Of a stretch of DNA of 64,000 bases, positions 57,176-64,000 are shown one piece after another. A program made the position numbers and the translations under genes. Below the pieces are notes generated by a model. The model saw nothing but the letters and a program-made list of their open reading frames with translations. It had not been told where the DNA came from and did no database searches. The stretch's first letter is position 1. Each line of letters begins with the position of its first letter. Source of the stretch: Delphinus delphis (taxonomy: Eukaryota; Chordata; Mammalia; Artiodactyla; Delphinidae). The DNA lies in NCBI RefSeq assembly GCF_949987515.2, contig NC_082703.1:15194216-15258215 (forward strand), given 5' to 3'.

Positions 57176-59164
57176 CTTTGCTTATTCTTCCCCGTTTCAT
57201 AGAATATTCTAACCAATAGAATCTAATGGAATATATGAAAGATCAGTCTATTCTAATAATGGCTTATGTTACTGTGATAGTTATGACAGCATAGCTATCA
57301 AAAGTATCTTAAAATCTCGGAACCTGAAAACCCCTTAATATTCATCATGATTCATCTTCTGTTACCAGGCTGGACTGCATTTTGGTCTACAATTTAACCT
57401 GTGGATAGTTTTTTCTTGGTTTCCTTTTATATCCACTCAATTGGCTTAATTACCTTTATTATGCGAAAATATTATTTGCATAAAAACTGGTTTATTTCTA
57501 CAAATAATCTCTCAGAAGACTCTGAAAATCTCTTAATAGGCCTTTTATTTCTACCTTAAAATATGTGAAGCTCTTTTGAAGCCCTAATTCACTATATGTC
57601 TTAATTTACATCCTTCACAATAAAAATGTATTTCCATATTCATTTCAGCAAAATCTGTACATTTATATTAAAAGCTAAAGACTCAAATATGAGGTATCAG
57701 TTTTGTGAAACAGCACACAAGTAGAGGTAGCTTTGCCCCCGTTTAAAGCGAGACTTAACCTTTGAATTTTACCTTTAGTTAACCTCAGTGGTTGTTTCCA
57801 GACAGTGTGAGGGAAAATGGTGCAAGCAACACATAATTCTCATTTTGTGAAAGGCCTCTATCAATTTGTGAATCTTTTAAATGTTCTGCCAGGTCATCGA
57901 TCAAGATATGGGAGGTGATGTGAGAGCAAGTGTGTTAGAACTCAGGGGATGTAGAATGCATAGGACTGGGGTAGTTTCAGAATACTTGGAATGTTTACAT
58001 GTTTTATTAAGTTGGTTTAAAATATATACAGCTGTGTATTGGAGGTGGCTGTAAACTTGGTAAGCCAATCAGAGAATGAACAACACCAGAGTCCTGATCT
58101 GATTGTTTTAAAACAAACTGTTTCCACATATTTTTTTGTTGGATATTTCTTTTAGGATTTTAGCATGAACTGTCTGTCTATGTCTCTACCTATCTATCTA
58201 TCTACCTACCATCCATCTATATTTTACCACATTTATTTAAAGGGGAGATATTCAGAATATTTAACAGCAGCCTTAGCTGGGGCAATAGCTAAATGGAATG
58301 AATATCGGCCATAATCCTTGAAGCAGGGTCCTGAAGCTCCTTACTTTGCTAGGCATTACTCTGATTTGCTGGATTACAGAGACAGGGTCCCAGTGTCAGT
58401 GCTGAGCTGCATAGGGGCACTCAGGGCACTTGATACAGTAGCTAACGACCAATTGGTAGGGAAGTGTTTTGATATTTAACAAGCGGTAGGGTTGCTTAAA
58501 TTATGTAAGCTCTGCATTTTAAAATTGCACACAATGAAAACAAATGTAAAGGATGGAGTAAAGATAAAAACTGTGGTATGTGTGCATAATTATCAGTTAA
58601 TATTTCAAGCCACAACAAACTCTCATAGCAAGGTTGCTTGTTAACATTAGTGGATAGAAATTCATCTTACAAATAAGCTTAAAAAAATTTGGCTGACCTT
58701 GTGAGATTTTACTTTATAAATTTGCTGATGAAGAACACATAATAGAAGGAAAGCTCTGCCAACTTCTTATTGCTGTTTTTGTTTGTATTCTTCTTCTTTT
58801 TCTTATTATTATATTCAATATTCAATGTATAAATGGTAATTGACCACTAAGATCAGTTCAGAGCATTGAGAAGAAAAACAAATTGGCTATCATCTGGAAG
58901 AAAAATAGATTGCTTTTTCTGCTCTAATTGAACTTTGTGCCACTCTTGAAGCCTTTATTACATTGCATGTGATTATTTCCTGTGATGCTTGCCTGATTTG
59001 GCTACTGGACTATTCTTTGGGGTTGAGGACAGGAGGTCTTCATTTCTAAATTTGAGAACTCTAAACCAGATAAAGAGCTCCTCAGGAAAAAAGAGTCATT
59101 TTATCCATTGCTGTATCCCTCAATCTTCATAAATCTTGGGCTGTATACATCCCTTAATGACCAT
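57176..59164. other. Non-coding AT-rich DNA
   Basis: Contains the CTAT microsatellite at 58158-58222. No gene recognised. Confidence 0.4.
58158..58222. repeat. Imperfect (CTAT)n/(CTAC)n microsatellite
   Basis: TCTATGTCTCTACCTATCTATCTATCTACC and following; tetranucleotide repeat with interruptions. Confidence 0.85.
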
Positions 59165-59181
59165 TTCTTGAACAGAATTTT
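59165..59181. repeat. Left TSD of truncated L1 copy C
   Basis: TTCTTGAACAGAATTTT, repeated exactly at 59910-59926 on the other side of the insertion. The site is TTTT/AT. Confidence 0.9.
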
Positions 59182-59909
59182 TTTAACATCTTTATTGGAG
59201 TATAATTGCTTTACAATCGTGTGTTAGTTTCTGCTTTATAACAAAGTGAATCAGTTATACATATACATATGTTCCCATATCTCTTCCCTCTTGTGTCTCC
59301 CTCCCTCCCACCCTCCCTATCCCACCCCTCTAGGAGGTGACAAACCACCGAGCTGATCTCCCTGTGCTATGCAGCTGCTTCCCACTAGCTATCTATTTTA
59401 CATTTGGTAGTGTATATATGTCCATGCCACTCTCTCACTTTGTCCCATCTTACCCTTCCCCCTCCCCATATCCTCAAGTCCATTCTCTAGTAGGTCTGCG
59501 TTTTTATTCCCGTCTTGCCCCTAGGTTCTGCATGACCAATTTTTTTGTGTTTTTTAGATTCCATATACATGTGTCAGTATAAGGTATTTGTTTTTCTCTT
59601 TCTGACTTACTTCACTCTGTTTTACAGACTCTAGGTCCATCCACCTCACTACAAATAACTTAATTTTGTTTCTTTTTATGGCTGAGTAATATTCCATTGT
59701 ATATATGTGCCACATCTTCTTTATCCACTCATCTGTTCATGGACACTTAGGTTGCTTCCATGTCTTGGCTATTGTAAATAGAGCTGCAATGAACATTTTG
59801 GTACATGACTCTTTATGAAGTATGGTTTTCTCTGGGTACATGCCCAGTAGTGGGATTGCTAGGTCGTACGGTAGTTCTATTTTTAGTTTTTTAAGGAACC
59901 TCCATACTG
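59182..59909 (-). mobile_element. L1 copy C: 5'-truncated LINE-1
   Basis: 728 bp of antisense L1 3'UTR plus the end of ORF2. It is very similar to 6170-6900 and 32510-33220, with the same CATCTTTATTGGAGTATAAT start and C-rich block. It is bracketed by a perfect 17-bp TSD (59165-59181 and 59910-59926). This is a typical truncated target-primed insertion of the same young family. Confidence 0.92.
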
Positions 59910-59926
59910 TTCTTGAACAGAATTTT
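59910..59926. repeat. Right TSD of truncated L1 copy C
   Basis: Exact second copy of the 17-mer at 59165-59181. Confidence 0.9.
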
Positions 59927-60122
59927 ATATTTCCTAATCTATGTTGCCAGTTTCAGTAGGAGATACTGGTGATAAGTACAGATATAAATATACACTTGCG
60001 TTCTAGGGATTTGCCGTCTTGTTGAGAAACTGGAACAAACTATCAAATGATAAATAAACAAACAAATCAGTTTAAGTAATAGATGTATGATATAAGTAAC
60101 ACAAACTCCAAAACCGTTTCTG

Positions 60123-60461
60123 GGGCTTCCCTGGTGGTGCAGTGGTTAAGAATCCACCTGCCAATGCAGGGGACACGGGTTCGAGCCCTGGTCGGGGAGA
60201 CTCCCACATGCCGTGGAGCAACTAAGCCCGTGCGCCACAACTACTGAGCCTGCATGCTGCAACTACTGAAGCCTACATGCCGAGAGCCCACAAGCGACAA
60301 CTACTGAGCCCGAGAGCCACAACTACTGAAGCCCACGCACCTAGAGCCCGTGCTCTGCAACAAGAGCCTGTGCTCCACAACAAAGAGCAGCCCCCGCTCT
60401 CCGCAACTAGAGAAAGCCTGCACGCAGCAATGAAGACCCAACACAGACAAAAAAATAAAAT
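60123..60461 (+). mobile_element. Long CHR-type SINE (CHR-1-like)
   Basis: Head GGGCTTCCCTGGTGGTGCAG, intact B box GGTTCGAGCCC, and a body with several CAACTACTGA modules. The tail is an AAATAAAATAA type. The TSD AAACCGTTTCTG at 60111-60122 recurs with one mismatch at 60462-60473. Confidence 0.88.
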
Positions 60462-60729
60462 AAACAGTTTCTGTTGTTTCACCATTAAAAAAAAGAAAAA
60501 AAAAGCCATAACATAGTTTTTTAATTCTTTGACAGCCTATGCTAGTCTTTCTCTAAATTATTAAATATCAGTGCAGGATTATTTATAATGTCGACCTGAA
60601 ATCACTATTCAGGCCTAATATCATTGCAACAGTTGTGGTCTGACTGCTACAGATAATAAATTATGGTAAAATATATGTTCAACTATTAGGTGACGACCAA
60701 GGAACGGAATCTGAGTTATGTTTGCGTTA

Positions 60730-61225
60730 TTTGAATCATGTATGATGAAAAGGCATGTATGCTTATGCAACTGAAAAATTTGATAACTTTAGAGTAGAAA
60801 TTGCCAAATGTGCTATTAGAATCCATCAAAATGATATCTGGGGAGAAGCAGAAAAGGTTGCACGTGCAAACTTATGCACCCTGTGGGCTGTCAAGCAAAT
60901 GTCAACGCTTCTCCAGCGGAAGCCTATGGCTGGCTTCAGTGGAGATTGTTTCATTTCCAGAGATGCACAAATCAGTCAACGAAAAGGTGAAGCTGTGAGT
61001 GAAGCCACAGGAAATTTGAGAAAAGGCCTCATGCCATTGATATGCTAAAGACGTCAAGATCATGAGCAAAGCCTATCACGAGTAAGGTGTGACTTTGCCA
61101 CCAGGTATAACTGCCGAAGAAGACAAGAGATTCAGAAGCATCTTTATTCTCTGGATTTGAAGACAGCTTATACTCAGGCTTTCATTCTGATACTGAAGAA
61201 GACATTCACTTACTAAGACAGATGA
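60730..61225 (+). pseudogene. Unidentified decayed coding-like stretch
   Basis: A 97-codon frame at 60755-61048 (MYAYATEKFDNFRVEIAKC at its start) is followed by pieces in other frames with protein-like composition: LPPGITAEEDKRF near 61085-61125 and SGFHSDTEEDIHLLRQMK near 61170-61225. The stretch lies between two SINEs and is less AT-rich than its surroundings. It could be a frameshifted processed pseudogene, but I do not recognise a parent, and no poly(A) tail or TSD was found. Chance is possible. Confidence 0.3.
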
Positions 61226-61319
61226 AATGTAGTTATTAAGACAAAAACTATTTTGATTGCTTAAAAGTGGATATTTAATATTGTTTCTTTGAAAAAGCCA
61301 TTATTAAAAAGGTATTTTA

Positions 61320-61497
61320 TGGGGACTTCCGTGGTGGCGCAGTGGATAAGACTTCGCGCTCCCAGTGCAGGGGGCCCAGGTTTGATCCCGGGTCAGGGAA
61401 CTAGATTCCACATGCATGCCGCAACAAAGGAGCCCGCGTGCCGCAGCTAAGACCCCGGTGCAACCAAATACGTAAATAAAACTCATCTTTAGAAAGG
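61320..61497 (+). mobile_element. Short CHR/tRNA-derived SINE
   Basis: GGGGACTTCCGTGGTGGCGC head, B box GGTTTGATCCC, and a body ending GTGCAACCAAATACGTAAAT. The TSD AAAGGTATTTTA is at 61308-61319 and 61498-61509. Confidence 0.88.
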
Positions 61498-61509
61498 AAA
61501 GGTATTTTA

Positions 61510-64000
61510 CAATAAGTTGTCTTCAAATGCAGACAATATGTATGTAGATAAAGAACATTTCACTTGCCTCATAATAACGTCTCAACATTGAAATATTAGG
61601 AGCTTTGGGGGGCAAATCCGAATAGAGCAATGTGATCATTCTTCTCTAACTAGAACTTGACCAGTTTTCTTGTCAGTTTTACTGCCCAGTTCATGTGGCT
61701 GTTTCTGGCAGTCCTTCCCCAGGCTGAGCTGTGAATGGAGAAACAGGGCAGGAGCACAGAGAAATGCCACTTCAGCTTAGAACAGTTTTTACGTAGACAA
61801 TAGATCTAGAAGGACCTTTGGACATTAAACACACATGCTCACACACACCACACAGAGACTTTTTATAAATAGATGTGTAAGTTGTTTTTTAGACATCAGA
61901 TTTATGAGGACAACATTTATTTTCTAATAAGCAAGGGTTAAATGTAAATATATAATAACTTAAAAAATGTAAATATGCAAAAAGTCTATTTGGAGACTTT
62001 CTATCATGGGATCTACTGTGTTACTGTGATGTTGGACAGATATTTGATTCTTAGTAAAGATTTCTTAAACTTAGTTTAAAAAATTTTTTTACTGTAAATG
62101 CAGAAGTTAAGACGATGGCTTTCTTTTATAGTCACTAAAGAGGAACTATGTCCTTTATATTTGTCTTGGAAAATACTTCTCCGCAGTGTTCATAAAATAC
62201 TATATTCCTGGCTTTGGAAATCATTTTCTCAAATCAAATACAAGCTTAAGATACCATTTAACTGTTCTTCAGTAAAGGAATAATTTTGTTCATTTTCTGA
62301 GTTGTGTGTTGTGCTTCTATTAAATTACTGTCTAACTGGTTTCCATCCACTTTCCGGATTACCTTAATAGAAAATAAGATTACTGCCCCAGGTCATTTCT
62401 CCTGATATAAATGGATGAGATACGTATATTTCCTTATTGCTGCTTTAGGGAGGTTTAATCTGGCAGCAGCGTTTTCTGAATTTCACGCTGGCTAAGGAAC
62501 ACTGTACCCATTAGCAGCCAAGGTATAGTTAGATGTTAACTAAGTTATCTTACTCCATTTTGCAGGTATATTGTGTTTTCTGTTAGAGAAAATTAAATTT
62601 GTAAAAGAATTCTCTTCCCTTGGAAATAGAAAAGCTTTTTGCATGGTTAGCAGCTGCCCTTCTACCTTCTGATGTGGTACATAGTGTGATGGAAGAGATG
62701 AAGCACTTCATGATCAAGACAGTGTCTCAAGAAGAGATTGCAGTCATGTATACACCTGGGATAAGCTCATTTTATATTTGAAAATAAACATTTTTTTGAT
62801 GATTGAAAATCAAACCCTTTTCTCTGAGTGCTGAGAAGTGAGAGATGACAATTTGCATTTCGCAACATCATTATTCTAAAGTGCTCTAGAATTATAAGCA
62901 TGCTATTGTGTCTTTAGCTTTTCTTTATGAGAAAGAACATCGTAAGGCACTCTCTGCACGGTGCTGGGGTTGTTAGAAGTGCTCTGTGCCGAAAGGTTGG
63001 AATAAAGTCTATTATCTTAGTGATCTTCTCTGCCCCTTCTGGACTAAGCCACAGGATTTACGATACACTTTTTAAAAATTGGATTTAAAGAGTTATCTGC
63101 ATGTTGAAAGTATGTTTCCATTACCCTAATTTCTATATCCTAAGTCTTAAAACTCTCCTTTCTTCTTTACCCTTCATTGTCTAGTTATTCTCCCCAGTCC
63201 TAATGCTAGTCTGTTTTCCCTAGGTAGAGGGGGGCCAGATTGGGTTATGGGAGGGAGGGGACAAATGACATCTGCATTGGCTTGAATGTCAGCAAGCAGA
63301 AAGGAGCTGTTATGTGTGAAAATAGCCTAAATTCCACTTATTGAGGCCCCTGAGGGACATATTTAGAAATCCCCAAGCTAGAGGAGTGAATGCAAAATTT
63401 TGCTTTTAATTCTAATATTCTAACCTGGGCACAGGAAAATCTCGTTTAATTTTACTGATTTTTTTTTTGTTTGAAACATTGAATGTGCCTTTTGAAGTTC
63501 TTTAGCTCTCTATTATTTATGTATTATTTTCTAATTTTATCTTCTGAACAGCCAGCTCCATGGGTGTATGATATCTGTACATGTAGGATAATAAGGTATT
63601 TCCATTTTGATTTATTTATCTGAAAACTGGATCTGAGAAAGATTAAACAATTTTATCAACCAGTTTTAAGCTGTTCTTTCCACCTTCCGCATCCATGATA
63701 TGAGTGCTGCATCTCAAGAAATAAGAAATAATATGAGTGCTGCATCTCAAGAAAGCAGAGGCTTTCTAGAAGCCCCATGCAGAACACTTGAGATCCAGTC
63801 ACTTCCCAAGGGGTAAGAAGTTACTGTAATTGGCATACAGTACTCGAGTTTCCTCCCTAGGGGCCCGAATAGTAACCGCTTCTGTCCCTAAAACTAAGAA
63901 ATCTCCACCATTGGTACTGTGATCTGGGAAAGAAGAGGAAATTGACATTGGATTGGCAGTAGCTAGTGTCAGAGGCCGTCACACCAGATGGGATTCCTTG
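61510..64000. other. Non-coding DNA
   Basis: Contains the tandem duplication at 63698-63754. 62620-62800 is a low-repeat stretch with no assignable gene. Nothing else recognised. Confidence 0.4.
63698..63754. repeat. 33-bp-period tandem duplication
   Basis: A 24-base unit (ATATGAGTGCTGCATCTCAA and four more bases) is identical at 63698-63721 and 63731-63754, separated by TAAGAAATA. Confidence 0.85.

Noticed and set aside
1..64000. CRISPR arrays, bacterial operons, phage or plasmid features
   Set aside because: All evidence is for a mammalian chromosome; no regularly spaced repeats and no prokaryotic gene organisation.

Overview
The window looks like mammalian nuclear DNA, most likely from a toothed whale. 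It is AT-rich and gene-poor, and is dominated by interspersed repeats. Ten tRNA-derived SINEs of the cetacean/artiodactyl CHR type are present. Most carry the GGCTTCCCTGGTGGCGCAGTGG head that I associate with cetaceans, and most still have recognisable target-site duplications (TSDs). The species assignment rests on repeat families remembered from general knowledge; no database was searched.

The only convincing host gene is a single-exon ORF at 25381-26190 (+, 269 aa), which I recognise as a probable C8orf48 homologue. It sits behind a small GC/CpG-rich promoter with a GC box, a near-consensus RFX X-box and an ETS site, and its leader contains several upstream AUGs. In human, C8orf48 is a solitary gene in the gene-poor interval between DLC1 and SGCZ, which fits the rest of this window.

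Layout. 1-5238: old repeats (MIR, a 1.3 kb L2, MER5-like hAT pieces). 5239-13591: an L1 on the minus strand with an intact 5' end, a 14-bp TSD and a carried-along 3' segment, interrupted by a CHR SINE in ORF2. 13592-25000: mostly unique AT-rich DNA with L2, MLT1, old L1 and SINEs. 25000-27530: the gene, then a GC-rich tract ending in an LTR-like segment with two TATA boxes. 28990-29625: an old L1 piece. 31144-32440: an old endogenous retroviral pol relic (integrase) with its LTR, minus strand. 32488-38287: a second long L1, minus strand, whose 5'UTR lacks exactly one GT-AG interval that is present in the first L1. 38288-64000: unique sequence with MLT1, MER5, L2, old L1, six SINEs, a 5'-truncated L1 with a 17-bp TSD, and one unidentified decayed coding-like stretch.

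The most interesting signals are in the L1 pair. The second copy looks like a retrotransposed, spliced L1 RNA; the first looks like a read-through (3' transduction) insertion; and both share the same premature stop in ORF2. The X-box promoter and uORFs of the single-exon gene are the main host-gene observations. I found no CRISPR array, no bacterial system and no functional tRNA or rRNA gene.
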